Source of the DNA: Flaccisagitta enflata | Lineage: Eukaryota; Chaetognatha; Sagittoidea; Aphragmophora | Direction of reading: 5' to 3' | Assembly: GCA_965153355.1 (NCBI GenBank) | Contig: OZ231128.1 | Span: forward strand, 39,184,001 to 39,248,000 | DNA: 64,000 nucleotides | Part shown: positions 23,640 through 33,935 of the stretch, one piece after another | Layout: every line of letters starts with the position of its first letter | Numbering within the stretch: the stretch's first letter is position 1 | Made by a program: the position numbers and the translations under genes | Notes under the pieces: model-generated | What the model was told of the DNA's origin: nothing | The model's database searches: none | The model's input: only the letters and a program-made list of their open reading frames with translations

Positions 23640-24190
23640 TTGGCGCAGTGCGCCAGTGCGCCATCTTCTAAAAATTGAAAAAGATTTGCCTGCCACACTA
23701 GCAAAAAAAAACGAACTTTTCCTTCATTTGGCTCTCATTTCAAACACCTGTACACATATCGTCGAATTGTTGTTAGCTCAGATAAAGTTCGTATTGTAAC
23801 AAAAATGTAACCTTACACAACGTCATATGATCAGGGTATGTGCACGGTGTTATGTAAACGATCCCTTACACGCTGTCACAATGCAATGTGAAATCTTGTC
23901 TTTTCAAGTACTGTTCACATTGCGGAAGAGACAGTCCAATACACGCTGAAACAATGCCATATTTCATCTCTCGCTTTGTTAAATCGGCCTTTGACTACTG
24001 GACAAAAAGGACAACCATCACGAGTGCAGCCATCTAGACTATCACTCCACTACCACGCCTATGACCACAGCCACAACTATCTCCATCAACGTCACCGATA
24101 CCATCATCGTCGTTCCGTTCCGCGCTTTCGCTTCACTACACGCGTAATATCGATTTTGTGAATTACAGTTACGACGTCGCCTTCTTTTTC
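23640..24190. other. Spacer without recognised genes
   Basis: GCGCAGTGCGCCAGTGCGCC near 23643 is a short tandem. Otherwise nothing recognised. Confidence 0.3.
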
Positions 24191-24358
24191 AGTTACGTAC
24201 TAAGCGACTCCATAAGAGGGTGTGTCCGTCCGTCGATCAGCGTGAAGGTTGGTCTGTAGCGAGATCTTACGAATGCGAAATCTGCGGATTTAGTGATTTG
24301 TGATTATGCTGTCTGCCCTACTTCAAGCGTCTTCTTCTTGGTTGTGTATCCGGCCTTG
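24191..24358 (-). mobile_element. Family A element, strongly diverged
   Basis: Left AGTTACGTACTAAGCGACTC (decayed hairpin), CATAAGAGGGTGTGTCCGTC, CTGTCTGCCCTAC box, distal GTGTATCCGGCCTTG. Confidence 0.55.
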
Positions 24359-24599
24359 CTTATTCTGTGCTTTGAATGAAATTTTTTTCTTCATTGATTA
24401 CACTTTTTTTCCCTCCATTGATAATGGATGTTGTACAAGGCAACCGACACCGACATCAACATTGTGTCTTTTCTAACGATAAGGCCGGAAAGTAAGGTCT
24501 CTTGTAAGGTGGAATAGAAGAGATGCGAAATCGTGGATGAATTGATGGCTGAGTCGTTTAAAAAATACGGTGAGTAAAAAAGTTTAGCTCCATGAGGTT

Positions 24600-24862
24600 A
24601 TTAGTTCGCGATTTCACTCGCTGGCATACGATCCATTCCATCAGTCCGCAAGTCAGCCTATTTGTCCATCAATCTGTCCATTTGTTCCCCTGGGTAGCGG
24701 ACATTCCTTCCCAACTTGTCTGGGCAAAAACGTGGGAAACAAAATACGAGGGACCCAACAAACAAAGTGAAAAAGCAAAAAAATGACAATGACTTGACAG
24801 ACCGACAGACCAAACAATCATGAAACCGACCAACGGTAGTTATGAGATGCGAAATACGCAAC
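24600..24862 (+). mobile_element. Family A relics
   Basis: A CAGTCCGCAAGTCAGCC/GTCC-rich part near 24640-24690, and GACCGACAGACCAAAC followed by AGATGCGAAATACGCAAC near 24788-24862. Both incomplete. Confidence 0.35.
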
Positions 24863-25153
24863 AATATTGAAGCTTTTTCATTTCTCAGCGAAAGGAACGG
24901 AAGTGTTTTTTGTTTTTTGTTTTTTGTTTTTTCATTTATTTATTTATTTTTTTTTTTTTGCGAAAATGATAAAACCAAATTTAATTAAACGAAGCTTTTA
25001 CTCTGTCATCGCTACATTTAATGGCTTTTTGCACGGTAATGGAATTGCTTTTTGAAACCTGAGACACGGCAGCTGCGCTGTCTAATGCTGCAAATGGTGA
25101 TCAAAGTTGTTTACGAAGTATTGCGACGCTTGTTTAACGTCGTTGTACTTCCG

Positions 25154-25448
<295 letters not shown>

Positions 25449-25971
25449 CACGGTTATTCTCCGCAGAGCACGATGCAAATGGAATCAAAGAGATAGAAGG
25501 AATGGTAGACTGGAGGAACAAAAGAAGGACACAAATTAGCTTCTTGTTCATTGGAAAATCAAAATACGAATCGATTTTGATATTTCTTCCTCGATAAGGT
25601 GGCTCATTGGAATTTGAGTCATGATTTCTTTTTAGAAAACGGAATAATTCAATTGAGTAACATGGCCAGGCGTATTCACATTCTAGCAAAGATTCTTGTC
25701 CATACACAAACACCAGAGAAGATGAAATGCAAGAAGGCGTCGAAAAAAAGAGGGCAAGCGTCGCGTTGGGAACGAATGAGGGGGGGGGGGGGCTGATTTC
25801 ATTTGTTTGTTGTTGTTTGGATCTTTGGTTGAATCGTAGAATTCCTTGTTAGGTACCTACTATAGAATTCTATCAGCGTCATTGTAAACCGAATAGTTGT
25901 CGTAAATTTCCCTACGCGCGGTTCATGTTGTTAAGGAAATTTTTTCTTTCTTTGTTTTTTTTTCCTTTTTT

Positions 25972-26348
25972 GGCAGCGGCCCCAAAGGGCCGATGTCCTG
26001 TAGGACACAGGGGTGAATTTCCATACATCCGTCCGTACATTATTACATCCGTCCCCGTCCCCCCCCCCGAGCTTCTCATGCTTCAAATTCCCATTGAATA
26101 ACTTGGAAAATTGATGAAAAATGGGGAAAATGTGAAATTCCTATTGGATAACATAGCGAAATGACGAGGAATTGTGAAAAGGCAAAACTTCCATTGAATA
26201 TTATGGAAAAATGCGCCTTAAGCCTGAAATAGGCCCTATCAGGATGTATGGAAATTCACCCCTGTGTCCTCATTCCACTTTATCAGCTAATCACATCAAG
26301 CAGGGCACCGGGTACCGCTGACCATGTGCGATCCTTGGATGACTTGTT
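25972..26348 (+). mobile_element. Family B element, variant interior
   Basis: Starts GGCAGCGGCCCCAAAGGGCC after a T-run. The inverted segment GACACAGGGGTGAATTTCC is mirrored at about 26244-26270. The interior is not the usual minisatellite but two or three units of TTCCYATTGAATAACATGG type. The 3' end is GGGTACCGCTGACCATGTGCG, hairpin ATCCTTGGAT (26331-26340), GACTTGTT. Confidence 0.75.
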
Positions 26349-26359
26349 AAGCTTTTTTT

Positions 26360-26706
26360 GGCAGCGGCCCCAAAGGGGACGATGTCCTGTAGAACACAGC
26401 GGGACTTTTGTTTGTTCGTTCGTTTCTCCGTCCCCCTCTTAGCCTCGGGGCTCAAATCCCAGCCTCCAGGCTCAAATCCTAGCCTCCAGGCTCAAATCCC
26501 ATTCTCTTTAATACCCGCCTCAAGACTTAAATCACAGTCTCAAGGCTTAGATCTCAGCCTTGAGGCTCAAATCCCAGCTTCAACAAACAAACAAACGAAT
26601 GATAGTCCCCCTGGCCACTGCCCTGCTAACCATCACCTACAGTCACAAACATACTAAGCAGGGCAAGGGGTATCGCTGACCACCTATTGCCCTTGGGCGA
26701 CCTGTT
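26360..26706 (+). mobile_element. Family B element, head-to-tail with the previous copy
   Basis: GGCAGCGGCCCCAAAGGGGA after a T-run, (GTTC)n, minisatellite GCCTCCAGGCTCAAATCC, partial inverted GTCCCCCTGGCCACTGCCC, 3' end GGGTATCGCTGACCACCTATT, hairpin GCCCTTGGGC (26689-26698), GACCTGTT. Only 11 bp separate it from the upstream copy. Confidence 0.8.
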
Positions 26707-27049
26707 CTTCCTTTACTCCCTCTTCTCCTGCTCTTCCCCAACTTTCCTTATCATCAACTTCTCTTGACCTGAAAGTGTTTGCTGTTACCACAAATGACCC
26801 ACGGCTTCATAATACGAGTTGGCGGCTTGACTCTTTCTGATTCCTAATAATATGATATTGGGTTTTTACTTGGGGGGGAAAGGTTTTTTGCTATTGAATG
26901 GCTTTAAGGTGATACGGGTATAAGTTGACAACGATGCCTAAGAGCAGTGATACGGGCATAAGCTGACAACGATGCCTAAGAGCAGTGATGCGGGTATCAG
27001 TTAACAACAATGCCTAAGAGCGGTAAAATGGTATTGTACGTTACAGAGA
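26707..27049. repeat. Spacer with a tandem repeat of about 40 bp (26905-27025)
   Basis: Three units of ACAACGATGCCTAAGAGCAG preceded by TGATACGGGTATAAGTTG. The rest of the segment is unremarkable. Confidence 0.75.
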
Positions 27050-27134
27050 ACGATTGGGCAGGGACATAAAGATCCTTCCCACCCCCTACACGCAACAACA
27101 GACAAAGTCTCTAGAAGAGTTGCGTGTCTGCCAC
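27050..27134 (+). mobile_element. Family A element, 5' truncated
   Basis: GATTGGGCAGGGACATAAAG box, almost no GTCC core, then AGACAAAGTCTCTAGAAGAG and hairpin AGTTGCGTGTCTGCCACT (one mismatch), AAAAG. Confidence 0.6.
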
Positions 27135-27894
27135 TAAAAGTAAAAAGACGAATCAAGGGATTCAAAGAATAGCAGAAAACTACAGTAGGACAGAAGGTGA
27201 AGGACTGAAAGACTGTTATAGGAGTATGTAGAGACTAGAGAGGAGAATAGATAAAGGGAAAAAAGAAAACCAGCATTAGGTACGGGGGGGGGGGGGAAGC
27301 GGAACCTGATAGCGGGGCTCCTCGCGCTCAAATGAAGAAAAAAGCAAGGGGCCAAAAAATGCACTTGGGCACGAAACAATCAAAATTGTAACATACACAC
27401 AACGGCTGGGCCAACCAAGTGATAAAGCTATAAACAGTCACACAAATGGAAAGATAAATTCACCGGCACGTTTGCGAACAAGGAAAAGCCGCACGTTACG
27501 GCTGCCTGGATACAAGCTTCATCGCTGAAACCACTGCAAAGAGGCCGAGATACAAAATAAAAGTAAATCCTGTTAACCTCAACCTACCGACCAACATTGA
27601 TATAACGTGTTCACATAAACGAGTTGAGTCGACTGAAAAACGAGTTTGGTCTCCAAGCGGCGGGTCCCCGCGGGGGGGGGGGGGGGGGGGGGGCGGCCCC
27701 GGCGGCGTTTGCCTAGTTTCATTTTCCAGCCGTCAGTTGGAGTCGTTATTTTACACCTAATTTCATTTGGAAACTTTTTTTCTTGCGGCCCATTCATTTC
27801 TGTGGGAACCACTCTTTTTACGCGCCTCTTTCTTATCTTTTGTCCTTTTTCTTCCCGTACAAGTTGGTCTGACTCCTTCTCTCAATCTGTCACG

Positions 27895-27913
27895 CTGATT
27901 GTCTGTCTGTCTA

Positions 27914-27976
<63 letters not shown>

Positions 27977-27978
27977 GC

Positions 27979-28066
<88 letters not shown>
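27895..28066. repeat. Compound (CTGT)n-(CT)n microsatellite
   Basis: CTGT 27898-27980 switching to CT to 28066, the same order as at 6969-7145. Confidence 0.97.
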
Positions 28067-28071
<5 letters not shown>

Positions 28072-28390
28072 CTTGTCATGGTTATGATTTTTCAGTTGTT
28101 TTTTGTTTTTGCCTCTCCACATTGCGACTAGTACAGCGCAGAGCAATCTGTCTAAAAATGGGAAAAACTATAACGGATACATCAGGTCAATTATCAGGAA
28201 TCCTGATCCAGATTCAGGATTTACTCTCAGAATGCATGTTGTGTAAGAATGATGGGCGTTCGGCGCGAATAGTTGTGTGTGTAGTCATTGGAAACAATTG
28301 AATTATATGGCTGTGAATGGAGATGAAATGAGGGGAAATAAAACGTTGTGTTTTTCTCACTGTAAATATTTTTCTCTGTAAATCTTTTTT

Positions 28391-28554
28391 AGTTGCGGAC
28401 ACGCAACTCTATCAGAGGCTTTGTCCGTCCGTTGGTCGGTCCGTTGGTCGGTCCGTTGGTCGGTCCGTTGGTGAGCACGAGTCGAAAAATGTAAAAACGC
28501 GCATTTCCGCTCCTGCCCACCCGTCCGCAACTGGTGGCCGTGTATCCGGCCTTG
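28391..28554 (-). mobile_element. Family A element, complete, reference-quality copy
   Basis: Perfect hairpin AGTTGCGGACACGCAACT (28391-28408), TCTATCAGAGGCTTTGTCC, four 12-bp units GGTCGGTCCGTT, GCTCCTGCCCACCC box, subterminal GTCCGCAACTGGT, distal hairpin GGCCGTGTATCCGGCC, CTTG. T-rich on both sides. No ORF. The 12-bp core unit here is almost perfect, which suggests recent amplification. Confidence 0.88.
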
Positions 28555-28971
28555 TTCTTTTGTAGAATGAAAAAAAATAAGAGTACAAATTGTTTCAATC
28601 TTCGTTTTAAAGCCTGAGATTGTGAATGTGATAGGCACAATATTTTCAAGAATCAAGCTATTCTTTTGTGCTTCGTGGAATCAGGACTGACGTCAGTCTA
28701 AAAGTGCCAATTTGGGACGTCCCGAACGTTCATTGTCCTACGTCTATGCGCCTATCAAGAAGACTTACATACACAAGGTGACACACCTGTTCCCTATGCG
28801 ATCAATATGGTTCCCCATCTGAGCTGTGTAAGATTTATAACCAGTTCCCCAACCACCGCTGTTGTCTCCATCCCGCCCCCCCTCCACCCTCAACCGGATG
28901 AGACCTTCATTCCTAAGTCTTCTTTAATTGCGTGGCGTTTTATTTCACCCATAAAAGATTGAGACGGCATC

Positions 28972-28975
<4 letters not shown>
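28555..28975. other. Spacer without recognised genes
   Basis: Nothing beyond a short GACTGACGTCAGTC palindrome at about 28685. Confidence 0.3.

Positions 28976-29043
<68 letters not shown>
28976..29043. repeat. (CT)n microsatellite
   Basis: Pure CT array. Confidence 0.97.
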
Positions 29044-29048
<5 letters not shown>

Positions 29049-29328
29049 AGCCATAGTAAAAGTTTGGGGAATCTCGTAATTCATTTTTTCCTCCAGAATT
29101 ATCCTCTAGTTTCTCTACCCGGATGTGTTCATACAACAATAGCCAACCATATTGACCCATACTCACTATGAACACTCTCCTTCCGCCGGCAGTCTATCAG
29201 CTCCGTTTTACTTTCATGGCGGAAATTTAATGAAAGAAAACGAGTCGTATTTCGCTGCCATTTTTTGTCCATTTTCTAGCGCGGAAACGTGGCAAATCTC
29301 GCATGAATTTTGACAGCTTGGCGAGGTA

Positions 29329-29504
29329 CAGTAATACCCCGCCTCATCGGTCCCATTGGGACTGAAGATTTTTCACCTTTATCTCAGGATAACCTTTAAA
29401 GAGAGGTAAAATCACATTGAAAACTACCATTTGGGACCTCAAAATGTTAATTTTTATTGATGGGGAACCTTTAAAAGCGAGGCTGTTATTGCGGGGTTCC
29501 ACTG
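29329..29504. mobile_element. 176-bp MITE with TA target duplication
   Basis: Left CAGTAATACCCCGCCTCATC and right GGCTGTTATTGCGGGGTTCCACTG are inverted; TA flanks both ends (29327-29328, 29505-29506). The interior repeats AACCTTTAAAG twice. The ends are of the same CAGT-N-CCCCG class as pogo/Tigger-type elements. Confidence 0.75.
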
Positions 29505-30169
29505 TACCTAGATTCTCTTTTTGATTGAAGAATCTGATCCCTATCTGTTTGACGTTTTTCCTCTGCAGGTACCACCGTTATCACAGTCCATCAAATCCCA
29601 CCTTGATGGGAAAAAACACCTAACGCCACTTTATCCCACTCTACTCGCGTTATCGATATTAGGTATTATATCGATATTAAGTATTTGAATACTTAAAACT
29701 TGTATTCTCTTGATTGCGTCGACATCATTCGATTATCGCGTTCTACACGTTGTAAATGAAGTGTATTAACTATTAACGTCGGACGATTTATTTGTCATTC
29801 CGGTTTTTTTTAGTGCGCCAAAGCACCTCTATAACTGGCTTAGTCGGTTGGTCGGTATAGGCGGAGACATATACAGACATCAATACTTTGACAAGGGGGA
29901 AATTCCGTACAAAGGTTTATTGGAAGAATTCTACTCTTCATCATGTGTACAAACAGATTATTAACTATTACCCAAAGGATTTTGTCATTTTTTTCATATT
30001 CTGACGTCATGAAAAATCAATCGCAAAGGCCTTTGTTTTTTATCAAAAAACTTGATTTCCCATAAAGATCAATCAAAATAGGTTGATAAAAAAGATCATG
30101 TGGTGTCTCTCCCACTTCCTCTCCCACCCCCTATCAACTCTTTCAGCCTTTTTCTTCTTCACCACCTCC

Positions 30170-30201
<32 letters not shown>

Positions 30202-30297
30202 TGTTTTTCAGACTCTTTGTGCACTCATAAATGTTATATCTCTCTCTCTGTCATTGCTTTCTGTTCTGCTTGTCTGTCTGTTCTGCTCATCTGTGTC

Positions 30298-30454
30298 AGT
30301 CTGTCTGTCTGTCTCTGTCTGTCTGTTGGTCTGTCTGTCTGTCTCTCTCTCTTTCTCTCTCTCTCTCTCTCATTTTTCTCTGTTAATCTGTCTGTTTATT
30401 CTTTCTCCACCCTCTATATCTTTTGTTCTTTGTTTGTATGTCTGTCTCCATCTT

Positions 30455-30523
<69 letters not shown>

Positions 30524-30525
30524 TC
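30298..30525. repeat. (CTGT)n/(CT)n compound microsatellite
   Basis: CTGT and CT blocks separated by pyrimidine-rich text. It lies directly upstream of the conserved MRNLKT start of the CXC gene and seems to replace the gene's 5' part. Confidence 0.9.
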
Positions 30526-31943
30526 CCAACCTCTGCCTGGCATCATGAGGAATCTTAAAACTGCTGGGGGTCTGACACATGGGAGTGGAATGACTGAAAC
30601 AAAGAGAAATCAATGGACCCTATCAAGGCCTGCTGAGGTACACAATGCAGTCCAAGAGTTGACAGCAATTGAATTGAGAACTAGAGAGCAGAACAGAGAT
30701 TTTGGTCCTTCAAGAGTTGCACGTGATTGGAAGGATACTAACATTGTTCGAGATTTCTTTCAAGAAAGAAACCCCTTTGATTATGGATCAGTATTGTGTA
30801 ATATAGCAAATGGAGTTCATGCCCAAGCAACTGTCAATTTTGATGATGCAAAAATTGTAGGTAACAATATCATTTCTCAAATAGTCGGTGAGAAGGTGGA
30901 TGGAATCTCCTTCCGGAGAAAAGAGCTAGCAGTCACACTTGCATCAAAATCCTTTGTAAAGATAAATGGTGAAGGAGTCCAATTCGATCCTCAAGTCCCC
31001 TTTCAAAGGTTAGCATTGGCAGGACATGGACATATTGATGATGCTTTTGACTATGAACTCTGCGTAATTCCACCAGCCTTAGCTGAATCTCCAGACTTGC
31101 TGTATGAACCTCAGAACGCCAATTTTGCAGATGCAATTTGGGCTAACATCTCAAACAAAGATGTTGAAATTCCAAAGCCAGCACAACATGTAATAGATGG
31201 TGGAGCTCTCTTGCATCGCATACCATGGACACGTGGAGAAACCTTTGATCATATCATGAAAAGTTACACTGGGTATGTTCACAAGAGGTATGGCAAAGCA
31301 GTTGTTGTTTTTGTGGATATTGTTCTGCTTCAATAAAAGATATGGCTCACAGAAGAAGAGCTAAGGGAAAACTAGGACCAACAAAGTCGTTTACCAAAGA
31401 AATGTGTTGAACTGTTGCAAAAGATATTTTCCTCAGCAATCCCATTAACAAGCAGAACTTTCTTAAACAGCTTGGTGATGATCTACAGGCTGCAGGTTGC
31501 CAAATTTTCTATGCATCATCAGATGCTGATGTTTTGACTTCCCAAAAAACAATTGAATCAGCTAATGTACAAGATACTGTACTGATTGGAGATGACACAG
31601 ACCTGATTGTCCTCTTGTTGTATCACTAAAATCCAACTTGAAAAGACCTCTTTTTTGCCCCTGAACCAAAGAAGAATGCAAAACAACGGGTTTGGGACCT
31701 AAAGCAAGCAAAGAGGGACATTGGGCCATTTGTCTGCAAACATATTCTTTTTCTACATGTACTTCTTGGCTGTGATACCACTTCAAGGCTTTTTGGTATC
31801 GGCAAGGCTGCTATATTGAAAAAGTTTGAGACAAACACTGTTTTGCAGCAATCAGCAAAAGTTTTTGATGATGAGTCAGCCGCACCTGAAGAAATTGCTA
31901 AAGCAGGTGAAAAGGCCTTGGTGGAAATGTATAATGGGAAAAA

Positions 31944-32681
31944 TCGCAAAAGCGTTAGATGGTCAGCGGTACCCGTTGCCCCTATGTGAGTATATGTGAT
32001 GTGTGATGTGTGATGGTGAGAGGGGCAGCGGCCCCGAAGGGGCCGATGACCTATGCTTAGTAAGTTTTGAAGCTCTAGGATTGAATTTGAGCCTCAAGGC
32101 TGTGATTTGAGCCATGAGGCTGTGATTTGAGCCAAGAGGCTGTGATATGAGCCTCAAGGCTGTGATTTGAGCCTCAAGGCTGGTATTTGATGCTTGAGGC
32201 TGGGATATGAGGCTTTAGGCTGGGATACAAGCCTTGAGGCTGTGATTTGAGCCTGGAGGCTGTGATTTGAGCCTCAAGGCTGGTACTTGAGGCTTGAGGC
32301 TGGGATATGAGGCTTTAGGCAGGGATAAAGGCCTTGAGGCTGGAATTTGAGTATCTAAGCTGTGATTTGAGCTTTGTGGCTGTGATTTGATGCTTTAGAC
32401 CGTGATTTGAGCCTTGAGGCTGTGATTTGAGCCTCAAGGCTAGGATTTGAGGCTTGAGGCTTGGATTTGAGGGTTTAGGCTGGGATTTGAGCCTTGAGGC
32501 TGGGATTTGAGTCTTGAGGGGAGGATTTGGGTCTCTACACTAGAATTTGGGCCTCTAGACTAGGATCATGGCCCCAAGGCCAGGATATGAGCTTCGAAGG
32601 GGGTGGATGGAGAAGAAGGAGAAGGAAAAATTTCCCCTATGTGTGAAAGCATAGGTCATCAGCCCCTTCGGGGCCGCTGCC
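31944..32681 (-). mobile_element. Family B element inserted in the CXC coding region
   Basis: Left end TCGCAAAAGCGTTAGATGGT (its 3' hairpin, CGC-AAAA-GCG), GGTCAGCGGTACCCGTTGCCC, first GGGCAGCGGCCCCGAAGGGG at about 32023, then about 30 minisatellite units of GCCTYRAGGCTGTGATTTGA type, then the inverted CCCCTTCGGGGCCGCTGCC end. AAAAA flanks both sides (31939-31943, 32682-32686). Keeping one A5 restores the reading frame across the site. Confidence 0.85.
32070..32590. repeat. Family B minisatellite, 20-bp units with palindromic core
   Basis: Unit about TTTGAGCCTCAAGGCTGTGA; the core GCCTYRAGGC is self-complementary. Register drifts and several units have lost the palindrome. Confidence 0.9.
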
Positions 32682-33444
32682 CAAAAAGAAGGAGTCTCTG
32701 AATGCGCTGAGAAAAAGGAAATACTGTGAAAAGGTTGCTAAAAGTCTTCACAGAGTCGAGGGAAAAAGCCTTCCCCCTACCACAGCTGCTTCAAAATTTC
32801 ACAGTTACAGAGTGTATCTACAAATTTGTCAATGGAAAAATCCTCATTGCAATTTGCAGGAAAAATCATAGGGTTGGAAGCTCACTGATTCAGGATACTC
32901 CCCTGTATTGACAGATCTTCCACCTGCCCCGCCTGAAATGCTTAAAGTCATTCGATTTGATTGCACCACAGATTGCACTTCTGCAAGATGTACTTGCCGC
33001 AAAAATGGTCTGAAATGCACACTTACCTGTGGTCATTGTCAAAGCACTTCATGTACAAATAGTACAGTGGATGTGGCAGAGGAAGATTCTGATGAAGCTG
33101 ATGATCAAGATTGAAGCTTTCCTCAATCCAAAAACTGAAAACGTGGAAACGTGCTGCATGGATTGAGGATTGATGATTAAGGAAGAATCTTCCCTCAAAT
33201 AAAATCTGAAGCACTGACAATCAATGAGGACATCAACATATGATTTGATTGTTGATATTTTAGACAGATGAAATAAAGACCAGTGTGAAGCTAGCGCACC
33301 ACATAGGGTAATTTGGAAATGTGCTGCATGAACACACAGAATAAAAGATGGATCAATCACAAGGGGTTAGATGCTTTTGCTCATATCACCCATCTGCAAC
33401 AGTGCTGTGACCCAGCATTACTTGTTTTTGAAAATTTTTTGTTA

Positions 33445-33528
33445 AGTCACGTGCTACGCAACTACACCCCGCTTTGTCAGTCCATTGGTTGGTCCGTCCG
33501 TTGGTCCCTCCATCCATCCGTGGTGAAG
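33445..33528 (-). mobile_element. Family A element, truncated
   Basis: AGTCACGTGCTACGCAACT (decayed hairpin), ACACCCCGCTTTGTC, GGTTGGTCCGTCCGTTGGTC core. It lies inside the right part of the first CXC transposon, downstream of the gene. Confidence 0.6.
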
Positions 33529-33864
33529 TGCTATGTAAATTCAATGTAATACAATCATTTCTATTAACCTCATAAAAAAAAATAACATGAACATGAATGT
33601 CACTTGACCACAGCATGTTTTTTCCTCAATCAAAGATAAGCAATTTTCACGTTTTTTTTATGTATGAACATCCTAAAATTACTTTTAAAATCTTTGGGTA
33701 ATAGTTGTTTTTCTCAAAATATATGTTCTTAGGATGGGAAAAATGCCTTCAAACATTTGTACGGAATTTCCCCCATGTGGTTCTTTACATATCTGTGCCT
33801 AGTAGATCGTTTGACGATCCACTCGGCGCGCCTATTGACCTACTTGGCCTTTTTCTTTTTCTTT

Positions 33865-33935
33865 AGTTGCGGACACGCAACTCTATAAGAGATCTTGTAC
33901 ACCCATCGGTCCGTTCGTCATTGATTTCTCGTAGA
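33865..33935 (-). mobile_element. Family A end, truncated
   Basis: Perfect hairpin AGTTGCGGACACGCAACT (33865-33882), TCTATAAGAGATCTTGTAC, CATCGGTCCGTTCGTC. The remainder is not recognised. It starts 15 bp after the split family A copy ends. Confidence 0.65.

Larger units (their letters stand above)
30545..33114 (+). pseudogene. Transposon gene: conserved core, PIN/FEN-like acidic patch and C-terminal CXC domain; broken
   Basis: The homologous stretch starts MRNLKTAGGLTHGSGMTE, in frame to about 31315 with blocks DFGPSR, FFQERNPF, NGVHA, and LLHRIPWTRGETFDHI before HKRYGKAVVVF. A one-base frameshift near 31315 is followed by GYCSASIKDMAHRRR, an in-frame TGA, GCQIFYASSDADVL, IGDDTDLIVLLLYH, a TAA, then GCDTTSRLFGIGKAAIL. 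A family B element (31944-32681) interrupts the next lysine-rich segment. The frame resumes as KKESLNALRKRKYCEKV, has one TAG, then LTDLPPAPPEML and a cysteine array (CTTDC, CTC, CTLTCGHC) like tesmin/TSO1 CXC domains, ending at 33114. The FDG-like, DDTDL and GCDTT motifs resemble metal-binding motifs of PIN/FEN nucleases; that function is inference. This architecture recurs in uncharacterised, repetitive genes of invertebrates (my recollection). Upstream exons present in copy 2 are missing here. Confidence 0.7.
29860..33799 (+). mobile_element. TIR transposon carrying the CXC gene, copy 1
   Basis: Left terminal region (about 29860-29985) and right region (about 33695-33799) are inverted: GGGGGAAATTCCGTACAAA at 29895 mirrors TTTGTACGGAATTTCCCCC at 33756, and TTAACTATTACCCAAAG mirrors CTTTGGGTAATAGTTG. 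The copy at 40754-44743 shares the ACTATTACCCAAA subterminal motif and the gene. Exact ends are uncertain by several bases; both copies have GGTATAG at the left and CTAGTAGA at the right. The gene is damaged and the 5' part is replaced by simple repeats, so it is non-autonomous now. Confidence 0.65.
29812..33849 (-). mobile_element. Family A element (AGGTGCGCC subtype) split by the first CXC transposon
   Basis: Left piece 29812-29858: AGTGCGCCAAAGCACCT hairpin, CTCTATAACTGGCTTAGTC, GGTTGGTCGG core. Right piece 33803-33849: ATCCACTC, subterminal GGCGCGCCTATT, distal GACCTACTTGGCC, T-run. The two halves join into one normal family A copy if the roughly 3.9-kb element between them is removed. 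Confidence 0.6.

Noticed and set aside
24121-24190. Possible host promoter near ACGCGT/CGCG words
   Set aside because: No gene follows and the words are isolated.
30083-30544. N-terminal Ser/Leu-rich extension joined to the CXC gene frame
   Set aside because: It is pyrimidine-rich microsatellite in frame by chance; copy 2 has a different, normal sequence before the shared MRNLKT.
32070-32590. Regular repeats resembling a CRISPR array
   Set aside because: Units of about 20 bp without unique spacers, inside an element with defined ends, in an animal-type genome; it is a minisatellite.
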